Below are positions 45,617 to 59,055 of a stretch of DNA of 64,000 bases, one piece after another; the stretch's first letter is position 1; each line of letters starts with the position of its first letter. A program made the position numbers and the translations under genes. Source of the stretch: Euonymus europaeus (taxonomy: Eukaryota > Streptophyta > Magnoliopsida > Celastrales > Celastraceae); NCBI GenBank assembly GCA_963580455.1, contig OY756968.1, forward strand, positions 3,137,544-3,201,543, read 5' to 3'. The notes below the pieces were generated by a model. That model searched no databases. It worked only from the letters and a program-made list of their open reading frames with translations, and was not told where the DNA came from.

Positions 45617-46065
45617 CAGTGTTTTGAGAACCGAACCGGAAATCGGTGCTCTGACCGGTCCGTTTGACCTATCAAACCGGATGACACGGTATGACCGTGT
45701 TAAACCGGTTAGAACCGGAAAAACCGGTAATCGTTAAACCGGTTGAACCGGCCGGTTTTAAGATTTCAGTAAAAATTATTAAAAAAAATAATTCTAAAAC
45801 TAATAATAAGTAATATATAAGTGAGAATTGGGTTATTTGATTATTTTGTGTTTGAATTTTGAAATTTGACACTTTTTTTTGAATCATTTTGTTGCTCACA
45901 TACATAGATATCTAAAATTTATCTTAAAATTGTATAAAATTAATCATATAAAATATAAACCTAAATTTTTTTATGTATTTTCTTTTTTATGATTGAACCG
46001 GTGGTTGAACCGGTTAAACCCGTAACCGGTGTCTTGGCCGGACCGGTTCGGTTTTCAGAACACTG
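45617..46065. mobile_element. hAT MITE, 449 bp, 8 bp TSD
   Basis: CAAGTGAT flanks it at 45609-45616 and 46066-46073. The left end is CAGTGTTTTGAGAACCGAAC; the right end, reverse complemented, is CAGTGTTCTGAAAACCGAAC. Both arms are crowded with AACCGGTT-type palindromes (about 100 bases each), with an AT-rich centre. No coding capacity. This end sequence is a known hAT MITE type in plants. Confidence 0.88.
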
Positions 46066-46073
46066 CAAGTGAT

Positions 46074-49000
46074 ACCTCCTACAAACCTAAAGGATTAATA
46101 TGAACTATACAAATCCATAATAATATTCCCTTGTTGAAGATCTTTCTCGATCAGTTTCAACATGTCACAGGTCACAAATGCGAATCACTTGGGCTTGCTC
46201 CTTTGGTTCATCACTTTAAGAGTCCCTCGCCAGTGTATAATGATTTTAGTGTTACACACTCTTGTTTTGCCAAAGAGATACCTCCTATTTGTAGTGAAGG
46301 ACTTCTAGTATCTTTGGAATACTCTTAACTTTAAAATACTTGAGATAATAATCATATCTCAAGTCTTCTATCTTTATATAATTCTTATCACAATATAAAA
46401 TAGGACTAAGTTCATTCATGCTCAAGGAATACTATTGGACTTGGCCCTCTGAAATCAAAGTATTAAACGGAAACAAAATCACAAAAGCTTCAATTCGGAA
46501 ATTCCGTTCATGATCAATTTGTTATCTCCTCTTGCAAATTGCAATGCAAGGACAATTAACAAAACGTTCCTTGTTAAATACAATGTTTGTTTCACTCTAC
46601 TCTTGGGGCAATTGCAATGACGTCTTTTTGAAAGAAATGGATAATGTATGAGAATATGTGTTTTTGTTGATGTGGTTGTACTGATATATTTGTTGTATTT
46701 ATGTAATTATATTAAGATAGATAATGTTGATGCGTATATGGATTGACCTTTTGTGAAAAATGAGAACTCAATATTTAACATTGTTGAATACATTGTTTAT
46801 TTCACTAAGCTCTTACCAGAGCAATAACTTTGTCTAAAACTTTCACATGGTCCTTGTTCATCACACAGTACATTGGACAACCATACTGATGACTTTAACA
46901 TTTTGATAGTCTTTTTTGGATATCGACAAAATAACTTATCCAATCGCAATCCTGAATCAAACTTCAGTGGATCAAATTCAACATTACCACTCGGTGCCAC
47001 AGATTCACAGTCATGAACAGCATTAAATTCTCAAACAATAGAGAAGTGCACAAGGTCTTAGCTACTGCCAATGCTTATAGTGTTGTGGTATACAATAAAG
47101 TGATAAAGGCCATATGTACTCTTGAGTATTGATTAAGCGAATCATGAAATTAAACCAACGACAATCACAATTGCTTATAAATCAATAATTCATGCTCACA
47201 ATGAATTATACCAAACTCTTGAATCGCTAAAGTAGACCCAGCAATTCAGAGATCGTCAAGCAATTAAGTCCAAGCAATGGGTCCGAGTTATGAGGTCGGG
47301 TTAGAAACCTGAGACTCCTGTGCGCCCTTACTCTCAAGTGTTAGGTATGCCACTGAGTTCTTTCATTGTTAATCTACAGTGGAATAATACAAGGGAATAC
47401 CATGAAATATATAAAGGTGCGATACATATCATTTCTGTAATTATTTTGTAGATATAGAAAAGATGTTTGTTTAGTTTTTTTCTTCTCCCGCTTTTTACCA
47501 AGAGATTTATAAAGATATTGGCTAGGTTTTCCTTCCTTTACAATTCAACAAACACAGGACTTGATAATAGCAGAAAATGAAAAAGAAAATGTGACAGGAA
47601 ATATATTGTTTTATTACCCTTTTTAAATATAATAATGAAAAGGTATGAATAATAACAGACAAACACAACTCTATTCTCCAAAAAATTGTTAAATAACTAT
47701 CAATTTGAATCTAAATAAACAATCATATCTCTACCTCTACCTCTACCTCGCGGAGACAAAAGTAGATCTTGAAGATTTCTCGACACTTTCTATCCAACAA
47801 AAATTTAACATCAAAGAAGATTATGCGATTTCTAAAAGGAAAACCTACAATCACAATAACATTCCTTGAAGGATTACGATTCTTGAGATGCAGACAACAC
47901 ATTCCGAACTAACCTCTCTCTCTGTCTCTCTCTCTCTGTCTCTCTCTCTCTCTCTCATGTTCACTGAGCACGCATGCGGGCATTAGGCTCAGTATGGCCT
48001 GACAATCTATGCCACCGACTGCAGGGCAAAATCAAAATTCGTGTTATTATCGGTTTGTCTGATTTCACAATCTCAAGGACCACTAGGTCCATTAATTCAC
48101 TATGGGGGCCCACGTGGTCCGGCCCACCTCCACTACTAGAACAAATAAAGAGAGATCTCTGTACACGTTTGTGACCAGGGTCGCAATCGAATTGTGCAAG
48201 AAAACTAGCTACCTTTCCGCATTCACATTGACCTCCACTCAATCGCGAAGACTAAGTGAAGAATGCGACACGTGGATTTATCATCCACCGTTCATGTTAA
48301 GTAGTGAGCTACCATTCTCTTTGTTATAATTTTTTAATATAATTCTCCTCAAAATCATGTTAAATCGACGATTTTTTTTTCTTTCCCGAAAATAACATTT
48401 TAGAATTTAAAAATTAGGATTTATTGTTGAGGATTTAGGAACTCAATAAAAGAATTTAAGATTTAATGTTAATTTTTTTTTTCTTTTCAAAATCTAATAT
48501 ATTTTAACATTATAAACACCCACATTAATCAATAAAGGAGAGTAGGAGACCAGAAAAAGACACTTGTGAATAAGGTTAGCATAAATCAAAAATGTGATGA
48601 AGTATGATTGGTATTTTTTTGGTTGCCAAATGCCAATTCGATTCTAACCTCCTTTGATTGCATCATTTCAAGCGTCAAGTTCTTATAATAATAAATAATT
48701 TCACAAAAAATCCCAGTTAAAAGCCCAGATCATGTTATTAGGTGACTGAATAGAAAGTATATGGGTTTGGTTGTCGGGTACTATTAATAGACATGCTTAG
48801 CTTCATCAGCATATTGATCTGATCCTGTAAGGTAGGGGCATAAATTTGTTGATTTTTTTTTTGGGGTGTGAGGAAGCTATTTTTCAATCATTAGAAGGTG
48901 TGAGGACGAAAAACCTAAAACTAATACTAGAGGGGTGGAATACTCTTTTCCTTCCTTGAAATCAAGTAGTGCTGTGTGTGCACGTGTAATAACTTGTAAG

Positions 49001-49690
49001 TGGACACAGCAATATTTTTCAGTGTAAAAGGAGGACTAAAGATCAATCATATGAATTGAAGTTTGACGTTACATTCATGGTAGTTTAATAAATTTTATCT
49101 CAACACCTTTTGTTTGGTCACCTTAAAATCATTAAATATATATATCATTTCTGCCCCCACACCCACCCTTTAGGAGGATTTTTTTTCTTCATAATTTCTT
49201 AGAACTTCTAGAGATTCTAGCATATACAGCAAAATATTTAGCTCTAACTGAGGGTAATTAGCATTTATGGATTCCCTACAAATATTCAGAAAATCTTTAT
49301 ATCTAGCCGACATACGCATGATGCTGGGAATTGTGTTATTATCTTCATGAGTTTTTATATATACATACACGTAAAGATTGGAGTCTACTGGAAAAGACCA
49401 TTTGTCGCCCTTGGCTTGAACCAAATCAAGAAAATCCAAAATTGGGTATAGTACAATACACAATAATTCTGACCAATTAAAAAGAGATGAAAATAACAAA
49501 ACTTTAGTGCCCTTATTCTTATCTGCCAACCAAACACCACTTGATGGATTTATAAACACAAATTTGTAGTATATGATTGCTTTCATATTTATCCCAATTG
49601 ATGTCCTTCAACTATTTTTTTGTGGCCATAATTTTCATTTTGTAAAAATTACTGCCTGTTAAAAAAGGACCTAATAGAGGCCTAGCTTGC
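46074..49690. other. Intergenic DNA
   Basis: No gene is recognised over 3.6 kb. A fragment near 46640-46760 (ATGTGTTTTTGTTGATGTGG) is related to the Tourist-like MITE. A (CT)n tract lies at 47918-47956 and three tandem CTCTAC units near 47730. A minus-strand open frame of 138 codons at 49170-49586 starts with ATG but shows no family features. Confidence 0.4.
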
Positions 49691-49698
49691 TATAAATA
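49691..49698 (+). promoter_or_regulatory. TATA box of the NPF3.1-like gene
   Basis: TATAAATA lies 72 bases before the ATG at 49763, giving a leader of about 40 bases. Confidence 0.6.
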
Positions 49699-49762
49699 AG
49701 GCTTTGGGGGTCATGATAAATATGCAAAGCAGCACAAGTACTTCTTCTGTTCTTCAGGGAAG

Positions 49763-52570
49763 ATGGCAAACATGGAGGAGAAAAAGAATAACAGTAACGT
49801 TGAAAAACAAAAGGGAGGACTTATTACAATGCCCTTCATCTTTGGTACGTTTTTTTGGCACTTTCTTCATCGGAAATATTGTTCTGGGATTATGTTTTTC
49901 ATAACATTTTGATTAATAATCCTATGTTGTTGTTGTTGTTTCTTTTGCTCTGGTGTAGCAAATGAGGCTTGTGAGAAGCTGGCAGTGGTGGGGTTTAATG
50001 CAAACATGATTAGCTACTTAACTACTCAGCTTCATCTGCCATTAACAAAAGCTGCTAACACCCTCACAAACTTTGGAGGAACTTCAAGCTTGACACCTCT
50101 GCTCGGGGCCTTCCTCGCCGATGCGTTTGCCGGAAAGTTCTGGACTATAACGGCTGGTTCAATCATATATCTCATCGTAAGTAATTAATTAATCTCTCTG
50201 ATCGATGTACGATATATCTATCAACCGCACACAAGCATTATTGACTATTTTTACATCTTGGTCGTGTAATTGTAGGGAATGATAAGCTTAACTTTGTCAG
50301 CTATACTTCCCCACTTAAGGCCACCACCATGTAACGGTGATGAGGTGTGCGAAGAGGCTGATACTGGTCAGTTGGCAATTCTATATATATCTCTCATACT
50401 CGGGGCGATAGGTTCGGGTGGGATCCGACCCTGTGTAGCTGCGTTCGGGGCGGAACAATTCGATGAAACGGATCCTAAGCAGGCCACCCGGACATGGAAG
50501 TATTTCAATTGGTATTATTTTGTGATGGGGGCGTCAATTCTTGTTGCTGTGACCGTTCTTGTTTATATTCAAGATAATGTTGGATGGGGCTGGGGACTTG
50601 GTATTCCAACAGTGGCAATGCTTCTCTCAGTAATTCCGTTCATTCTTGGTCGCCGGCTTTATCGGAACTTGGATCCGGCTGGGAGTCCGTTTACCCGGTT
50701 GGTTCAAGTATCCGTGTCCGCATACAGGAAAAGAAATCTATCCATTTCTGACCCGAAGATGTTATATCAGAATGAGGAGCTTGATGCCTGTATTTGTCTT
50801 GATGGAAAGCTTATTCACTCTCAAGAAATGAGGCAAGTCTTTCTCCTATATATATATATATATATATGTTTTTCTTATTTTATTTTATTTTTTGTAATAC
50901 ACAACCAAATTTGTTGAAATAATCGTCAAAAACAATATTATATGAGCTTTTGGAATTTAATCAAGTCCCAAAAACACTCTTTGAAATTATCTTGAAAAGA
51001 ATGTTTACACTACTAAGCCAAATTTATAGAAATGTGATTGTTTAATACCCTAATTTTTTTATTAGTATCATATGAAAATATGAGATTCGAGCTTTCTATA
51101 AATTTTAACAGTGTAAAATTCGCATATAATAATTTGAAAAGTGTGTAACATCCGTTCGTATACCATATCATTTTGTCAAATTATTTCTATACAATTAAAT
51201 ACAAATTTACAGGCCTATCGAATTACAGAGCTCCACCATCCGATTTTTGGATGCTACTTGTATGGGAGTCGATAGAGATGGCCAATATTTTCGGCGCACC
51301 CTCATCACAAAACCATCGCCTTTACCGTGGTGGACTAAATAACGTGTCCGTTATTTTTTTCTGATGATTTTAGGGTGTATTATTATTATTTTTTTTAAAA
51401 AGGCCCCAATATCTGTTTGGACTCTAGTGCAACTTGATCTCCATTGTATTTGCCTTCCTAGCCAGAAAACAAATGCTAGTACACCGTCGCATTGTCTCAT
51501 CGAGACTTTTCCCCCACTTAGCATGTGGACGTCTCTTGACCACGCCAGCCTGTGCCCCCAAACTGGCCCAACTGAAATCTTTTCAGCAGCCCAAAGGGCC
51601 CATAAACCAGCACATGTTAATCAATTACATAATAAGCAATTGAGCATGCATAGTGCTTTGACTAATGCGATGTAAAATTTTATGCAGATTTCTTGACAAG
51701 GCAGCGATTGTGACAGAAGATGACAATCTCAAATCACCAAATCTTTGGAGACTAAACACAATTCATCGAGTGGAAGAGCTGAAATGTATAATCCGAATGG
51801 GACCAATATGGGCTGCAGGAATCCTCCTAATCACAGCCTATGCCCAACAAAGCACGTTCTCCCTTCAACAAGCCAAATCAATGGACAGACACCTAACTAA
51901 GTCCTTTGCCATCCCCGCCGGCTCCATGTCCGTCTTCACCATCTTTTCAATGCTTGCCACTATAGTGTTCTACGATCGTGTCTTCGTTCCTACAGCTCGG
52001 AAATTCACTGGACTCGAACGGGGCATAACGTTCTTACATCGAATGGGAATCGGGTTTGTCATATCAATCCTAGCCACCTTAGTAGCTGGATTTGTCGAAA
52101 TGAAGAGAAAAGACATTGCGTTGCATCATGGACTCATCAATTCTCATCAAACAATCCCCATTGCAGTGTTTTGGCTAGTGCCACAATATAGTCTACATGG
52201 TATAGCAGAAGCGTTTATGTCAATTGGGCACTTGGAGTTTTTCTATGACCAGGCACCGGAGAGCATGAGGAGTACCGCCACTGCGGTTTTCTGGACGGCG
52301 ATTGCAGTTGGGAATTATGTGAGCACATTCTTGGTTACATTGGTGCATAAGTACACTGCAGGGCCTAATGGATCAAATTGGCTGCCGGATGATAACTTGA
52401 ACAAAGGGAGATTGGAATACTTCTATTGGCTGCTTACGTTGTTGCAAGCTGCTAATCTTGTTTACTACTTATGGTGCGCTAAGGTTTATACTTTCAAGCC
52501 TATCCAGATACAGAGTAGAGAAGCAGAGGAATCCAAGGATAGTGTGGTGGAACTTGCTAACAAGGTTTAA
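49763..52570 (+). CDS. NPF3.1: NRT1/PTR family transporter, NPF3.1-like
   Basis: Four exons, 49763-49844, 49959-50176, 50276-50832 and 51688-52570, join in frame to 579 residues. Introns are 114, 99 and 855 bases; the third uses a GC donor (GAG|GCAAGT) and needs it to keep FLDKAAIVTEDDN in frame. The protein is a 12-helix proton-coupled transporter of the major facilitator type at the plasma membrane or chloroplast envelope. Strong landmarks of the NPF3.1 branch are GGLITMPFIFANEACEKLAV, NTLTNFGGTSSLTPLLGAFL, GSGGIRPCVAAFGAEQFDE, NWYYFVMGAS, AYAQQSTFSLQQAKSMDRHL, IPAGSMSVF and EFFYDQAPESMRSTATA. The first-helix ExxER proton-coupling motif reads ExxEK here (Glu30-Lys34), as I recall for Arabidopsis NPF3.1. 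Reported substrates in the branch include nitrite, nitrate and gibberellin; which applies here cannot be told. Confidence 0.95.
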
Positions 52571-53330
52571 TTTTTGGGACTTCAGGGCTTCACAGTCGGA
52601 TAACACTAATAGATCCTGGCATCCTGCTTTGGTTTACTGATTGGGAGGATGAAGGAGAGCTTGTACTTTGAAGAGATAAATATTGTAGTAGAAATAAGGA
52701 GAGATGGCATCTTGTTACTAGTGTAAATTGTTTGTGCACACAAATCTCAAATCTCTGTTATAAAATAATTTAGCTATTCAACTGCATATAACTATTGCTA
52801 TTTCGATCTACTTCCTGATAATTATTCAATTTGCTAAATCTCTTTAGGCTAGTTCTTAGCCAACTCCAATATTTCACTACCCATACTATCATTTTATACT
52901 CTTCAGCAGAGAGTCTGAATTCCTAAGGATACATTCCCAACTTCAAATTTCTGTGTTGCAGACGAGTCAGCCGAGACAGGGATGAAAAGGTATATCAAGG
53001 GTTCAGTTCCAGTTATAGATAATCTACATAACTAGAAACATTACCTTGGACTGCAGAGTTGAAGATCTAATATTACCCAGAAATGATTTTGGACCATACA
53101 GTAGGTCCTAGGAAAACATATTCCCAACATGTTCAGAGAAAACTCGGAATATATTTATTGCCCTTTTATCAAAATCTCTCCAGTCTCGACAGTAAAATGA
53201 TCACAAAGCTACAAAACCAGGCTACTCTATTGGGTAGTGTGTCCAACAGAAGTATTGTGAGTTCCTCTCATCCAACGAATAATTAAGGCTCAGTCAACAG
53301 GATGCATTCCGAGGAATTCCATAATGTCAT
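52571..53330. other. Convergent 3' region between NPF3.1-like and LTA2-like genes
   Basis: The two genes point towards each other. The NPF 3'UTR probably ends near 52770 (ATAAAATAAT). The rest should hold the 3'UTR of the minus-strand gene. Nothing else is seen. Confidence 0.5.
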
Positions 53331-56300
53331 CTACAGTGTAAGACTCTCTGGGTTCTCAACAATCTTTGCAAAGGTCTTAAGGAAGGCAGCCAAGTCAGCA
53401 CCATAGATAATTCTGTGATCAGCAGTCACATTCACCTGAAAAAGAAATTATCAAACTCCGTTAATTATTCACTGAAAATTGACAGCAAGATCAAATAACC
53501 GTACATTGGTAGATTGGAAATGACAAATAAGAAAGGGTAATGTATCATTGGCAGAGAAGATGGAGACCAAATAAGCTATGGATGGAGGTAATAATAAAGG
53601 ATATAGACTCCACAAATTAATTTCACAAACCCAAACTGTTTTGGGCAAAGGCTTTTGTTACTCCATTTCTCTTCTTGATGTAGGTGGGAAAGAGCTTTCA
53701 GTCCACATACAAATCTATTCCGCTGGAGTCTGGACACACTTTCTGATATTCTCACCATTATGAAGACGAACACAGAAATCAAAAGGGCAGTGCTAACAAC
53801 TCAAAGAAAGTCCAAAAAAAAACTAAAAGAAAATTAGAGTTATAGAACATGCTTAGGGATTCAACAGCTATTTTCAGTAAAATTTGACAAGTTGTATTAC
53901 TCATATTTTATGTCTTTGCACTTGACTTGGAGCATTTTTTTTTTAACCCAGTGATACGTGGACACGAAGAAAATGGTCCAGCATTGATTTCCTTGATAAT
54001 TTCATGTATGCATCATGACCTAAAGAATAATGATGACTTATCATGCGAATATCGACCTATATTGACAAATACCAATCATTAAACTAAGTAATAAATTGTG
54101 GTCATATGTTCAATAGAGCTAGTAGATCAACAGGAAAAATAAAATAATAAAATCAGGGGAAAAAGATCAAGTAAATCAACAGAAACATCAACACGGGAAT
54201 ATTTAATATCAAAATTCTCTGTAGATGTATCAGCAATACAACAAATGCTATGCATCCTAAAGAATAAAATTGTACTTTCAGGCATGTTTGGAGCGTCAGA
54301 GGAGCAACATATTGGATCATTCTTGTTCAGAGTTCGGAGCATGCACACATGAAACATGAACCAACAAACTAAACTATTCAAGCATTCATGTTTGACCCCT
54401 TGAGGTATTATTTAATCCAGCTATCAGGAGAGGAATTATCATCCAGCTATTAATTCTTAACAGAGTAACTAAAGAACTAACAAAAAACAAAAAATCACAC
54501 AAACAAACCGACAAACACACAGACACGCATCCTTGTTTTCAAGCAAATTCCCTTCTCCAAAAAAAATGAAAGCCAATGCCTCCTAGAAAATGATACTGTA
54601 TCCATAGATACGAGAGAAAAGTCAAAACATCCTCCTTTGACTACCAAATGAGGTAAGGTTTCCAATTTGATTAGGGAATGAGATTTGAGTTTTGACGGTT
54701 ATTAAGTAACTCAAAATTTGACAGTCCTATTTTTCATTAGTGGCAAAAAAACATGACAAATATCCTAACCCATTCATTTCATTGGATTGGAGAAAATAGG
54801 AAGGAAGATGAGAGATTTAGAATCCACTAGTGATATGTTTTCTCCCTCTGCACAAAATTTTAAGTACTATCTCACTTGTTATCAGCACCTGTTCCTTGCC
54901 CTTGTCCAACTAAATTCTTTTAGTTCATCCTTTAAACTCAAACATTGATCATAAACCCAGTTTAACTGCATACCTGTCTCCACCTATCTCATTATATTTT
55001 GCAAGCCCGTGAGGATTTGAAAAGTTAAATGGCTTGCATATTACAACTGAGACCAAACTACAAATGGTATATGCCAAAAAATAAATTTCTACAATGCCGT
55101 ACTTTCCTTAAAGGTCCATAACGTCAATAGAAGCCCTATAAAACAAATGCAAAACAAATTACTATCGGTCAATAATAACCATCGTCCAAATCCCAACCAC
55201 TATGCCATCGCCTTTAAATTACCCTCCAGTCAGCCTAGAAACTTAATCCATGTCATTGTTGCTACAATGCTACTATTGGATAAATCGAAAAACAAATTAT
55301 AACCCCTGGAGGGCCTACGCCATCAGAAACACGGGCTTCATCACTAAAAGTTAGCGGTCAAGATTAAAGATTTATCCTATCATGTCATTGAGGTCACTAG
55401 GTTACTGATAAACTCGCACAACTTACACTAACCAGAGTTGACATCTATGGTGATGCCTAATCCTTGCTTTATTTTTTCCTTCCTTTATCTCAAATGAAAT
55501 TCTAAAAGTCCTATAATATCCACAAATATTATAAAAATAAAAATAATTAAGATTGCTAGAGCACTAAAGTAACACGTACTAGGTAATTTTTTCACCAAAG
55601 TGAACCCAACTTTGGCAAAATTTAAATAAATTCGGAAAAAAGTGAGATTATAATTTCCGTATTGGGAGACAAACTGAAAATTCAAATATACTAAATGAAC
55701 ATATAATTTGCACACAAGATTGCAGGGGTAGGTTGAAAGCAATAGGATTAGATAGAGTTCTGATTATTTTTCTAAAATTCCGCATCATACTGTCATTTTT
55801 CTCTGATGTGGTTCATACAGCATATCTTAAGATACAGAAAACATTGAAATTTAACTCACTAGCATTTTACTCTTCACGCTGAAGAATCCATCAGCATCAG
55901 CAACCACAGTAGGCTTTGATGCTCCAACAGCCATGATAGCTCCCTGAATACATTCTCAAAATTCAGCAAATGCCCCTCCACAATCCTAAGGAGCAGAAGA
56001 AACATGACAACTAAAGGAAGTGAAAAACAATATAAACATTTCTCACCTGGCCAGGAGGAAGAATGGCATCAAACCTGTCCACTCCAAACATTCCCAGGTT
56101 GGACAGGGTGAAAGTCCCTACATGCAACACAAATAGAGTTTATAATTAATTGGAATAAATCCCAACGTGAAGCACCTGGACAAGAATGATGAGAAAGGGA
56201 ATTAGAGTAGAAGCCACACCAGAATTGTACTCATGGGGCTGAAGTTGCTTCCCTCGAGCTTTTTCAACTAATTCTTTCCATTTTTGAGATAACAAGTACA

Positions 56301-57656
56301 GATCCAACTGAGCCACAAAATAAAAAATAATGATAAGGAACTGTCTTAGTTCATTATGAGCTAGAAATTAATGATTGTACACCATCCATGAACAAAATAG
56401 AAACAAAACGAGTCACATAAGTCTCAAAGAATTTATGAATGAGTCACCTTATCAGCATCCTGAAGAACGGGGGTTATTAAGCCACCATTTATTGCCACTG
56501 CAACTGCAATGTTTATGCTGCTATTGTAAGTAAAACTCTTCCCATCTTTACAGGTTGCATTCACTACTGGGTGCTGAACAAGTGCCATTGCCGCAGCCTT
56601 TGCTAATAGGGCGGTCATGGTAACACCTTTGGGCTTCACCTGCAAAATTTGTCAAAGAATTGTAGCCAAGATGTCAATCAAACTGTCTAATCAGTACAGA
56701 AATCACAATTAATTAATTAAATTATAATTCACTCGGTCTACCTTTATATATAACTCGTCAAGGGCGTCAGTTGATACCGGGTACCCAACCCGAAAAGTTG
56801 GTACTGACAGACTTTCTAACATGTTTTTCGACACCGCAGACTGCATTGTCGTAAATGGCACAACAGTAGATCCAGGAAGTGGAGGAGGCAATGGCGAAGG
56901 AGCAGCAGCCTTCGGTGGAGCCGCTAGAGGCTCTGCAGCACCTACAGCGGAACCTGCATTCTTCTTCGAAGGCGCAATTCCTGCAGCTGATTCCACATCA
57001 GCATCGGTGATCCTGCCATATGGCCCAGTCCCCGCAACTGAATTGATATCCACCTTGTGCTGCTTCGCCAGCTTTTTCGCCGACGGCGTAGCCACGATCT
57101 TCTTGGGCCCACTGGGAGCCGCTGCAGGAGATGGTGGTGGCTGCGCAATTGCCGGAGCAGGAGTGGAAGTAGCAGGAGGAGGAGTGGGCGTAACAGCAGC
57201 AAGGGTGGAAGATGATGAAGAAGAAGACGTTGAAATGGAGGCGGCTTGGGCTTTAGCCTCATCAAGTTCCTCCTCATTCTCGGCGAGAATACCAATCGCA
57301 GCTCCAACGGAAGCAGACTCGCCCTCCGGAACAACAATGGCAGCAAGAATTCCGTTGTAGAAGGTCTCAACGTCCATGTCCGCCTTGTCGGACTCAACGA
57401 CAACAACGCTCTCACCTTTCTTCAGCACGTCCCCTTCGGACTTGATCCACGAGACGATCCTGCCCTCGGTCATGGTGGAGCTGAGTGCCGGCATGAATAT
57501 CTCACGGATCTTCGACTGGACAGTCAAAATCCGCCTCCGGCGATATTTCGCCGGAAACGTAGAGGGGCAAAATGGAAGGGAAGTAGAGATTGAGGAGGAG
57601 TATGAGATGCTGGCGGGGTTAGAGAGGGGAACTCTAGTGAGAAATGGAGAAGCCAT
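53331..57656 (-). CDS. LTA2: Plastid pyruvate dehydrogenase E2, dihydrolipoyl acetyltransferase (LTA2-like)
   Basis: Six exons join in frame: 57656-56742, 56639-56448, 56307-56220, 56117-56047, 55943-55860 and 53435-53331, giving 484 residues, close to Arabidopsis LTA2. The last intron is 2.4 kb. E2 transfers acetyl groups from its lipoyl arm to CoA, making the plastid acetyl-CoA used for fatty acid synthesis. The first 50 residues are Ser/Arg-rich, as expected for a chloroplast transit peptide. The lipoyl domain follows (lipoyl Lys91 in VVVVESDKADMDVETF), then an Ala/Pro-rich hinge, the peripheral-subunit-binding domain (about 188-225, ATPSAKKLAKQHKVDIN), a second hinge and the catalytic core. 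The core ends with TADHRIIYGADLAAFLKTFA (His457). Most E2 proteins have DHRxxDG here; YG in place of DG is, to my memory, also found in plastid E2. It meets the NPF3.1-like gene tail to tail. Confidence 0.94.
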
Positions 57657-59055
57657 GACTGCAGATTGAGAGACAAATTGTGGAAGCGTGAGAAAGCGTA
57701 GAGGGAAATAGTTGGAGAGGCAGATGTAAACGGTAATTGGGCGGAGAAGACGAGGTGGAGTTGGTTGGCGGCTTCAAGCTACTCGACTGTGATTACATCG
57801 CCAGATAGTCCCCCTTTTTTTCTTCAAAAAATCGAACTTTTCGGCATTTCCTATGTCTGTACTTTAAGGCCGCCATCGTACTTCGTAGTGGGCTTTTTTA
57901 TTACAGATGGAAAATTTTATTATCTGACTGGAAAGCCCAATCCCAAGCCCAACTTGTTGTCCAGGTGGAGGCCTCCTCTAATCTTTTGGGCTTATAGATG
58001 GTTTTTACTTTTTAGTAGTTCGTTCATGAAACAAATATATATTTTTTGGGTGCTCATATTTTTCCATTTAAAAAAAAAATAATCTTCAATTTGTGTTTGA
58101 TCAAGTTTATGATCCTAATTATATATTTTTATGTTTCAAGCAAAAATAAACTAATATAAAAAAGTCATAAAATGTTTTGAGTTAATAATGAAAGGTTCAT
58201 AATCTTAATAACCAATTTAATTTTTGTTTGAGATAAAAAAATTTATTAAACTCTTAAATATAGTCAAAATACATTCATAATTTTTAAAACATAAAAAATA
58301 AAAATTTATAGCAAAAGTCACAATCACTCGTCTCTTTCTCCCGCATCCAAAGAAAATCAATTATCACATGCCCCATTTTTGGAGCCGGCTTAGCTGTCGT
58401 TCTCATCCATTTCATATGGCTATGTCCCATTTCTTGCCCCATCAAGTAAAGATTGCGCTCTACTTATATTCACAAAAAAATCCCCAAAGCTGTCGCGACT
58501 CCAGTGCCGCAAAGCTTGCTTCAACACTTTCAGTCGGTGGCAGAACCTGGGGTTCCCCGGACAGATTTCTCTCCCCAACACCCAGAAATGGCGGTAACAT
58601 TGGCTGCATCACCTTCGATAACCACATGCATCCGCTAGGAATTGCAACTCTTTCTATGGATACATAGATGGCCGCCTTGACCCAAAGATTGAACGGGTGC
58701 AAGGCAAACCTTTTGACATTGAGCCAATAACTAGTCCCTGCGCAATTGGACAAGAGAGGAAAAGGATGACTCTTCAGTTCATCCGCGTGTTAACAGCTGG
58801 CAAACAGACACACCGGGCTCCACCCCCCGCTTTTCTCTCCTCACAACTTGCGAATGATGAAAGGAAAAAAATCGGGGCTAATTTGTATTTGCACACCTTT
58901 TATTTTTTAGGGTCACTCATTTACCTTTATACCCCAGGAAAAAATTAAAATGTTATAATGACACTAATTTTTCTTGTTTTGCTCTTAAAAATTCAAATAT
59001 ATCCTGTTACACACTTGCAACTATCAGAAGTAGCCAACGTTCAAGTGTGCATCTG
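57657..59055. other. Upstream of the LTA2-like gene, then unassigned DNA
   Basis: 57657-57800 is the 5' flank of the minus-strand gene; no TATA box is clear. 58360-58830 is richer in GC than its surroundings and has several overlapping open frames (for example 58460-58753 on the minus strand). It looks like formerly coding or captured DNA, but I recognise no family. Confidence 0.4.

Noticed and set aside
49170..49586. 138-codon minus-strand frame starting with ATG
   Set aside because: Length is notable, but no domain, conserved block or promoter was seen; kept only as a possibility.
51173..51675. Open frames inside the third NPF intron
   Set aside because: The flanking exons join exactly without them; no conserved content.
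54127..55742. Possible gene in the 2.4 kb last intron of the LTA2-like gene
   Set aside because: Only short AT-rich frames without family features.
56821..57360. 179-codon plus-strand open frame
   Set aside because: Antisense to exon 1 of the LTA2-like gene; Ala/Gly/Glu-rich product is a by-product of the hinge codons.
56942..57415. 157-codon Leu/Arg-rich minus-strand frame
   Set aside because: Out-of-frame reading of the LTA2-like exon 1.
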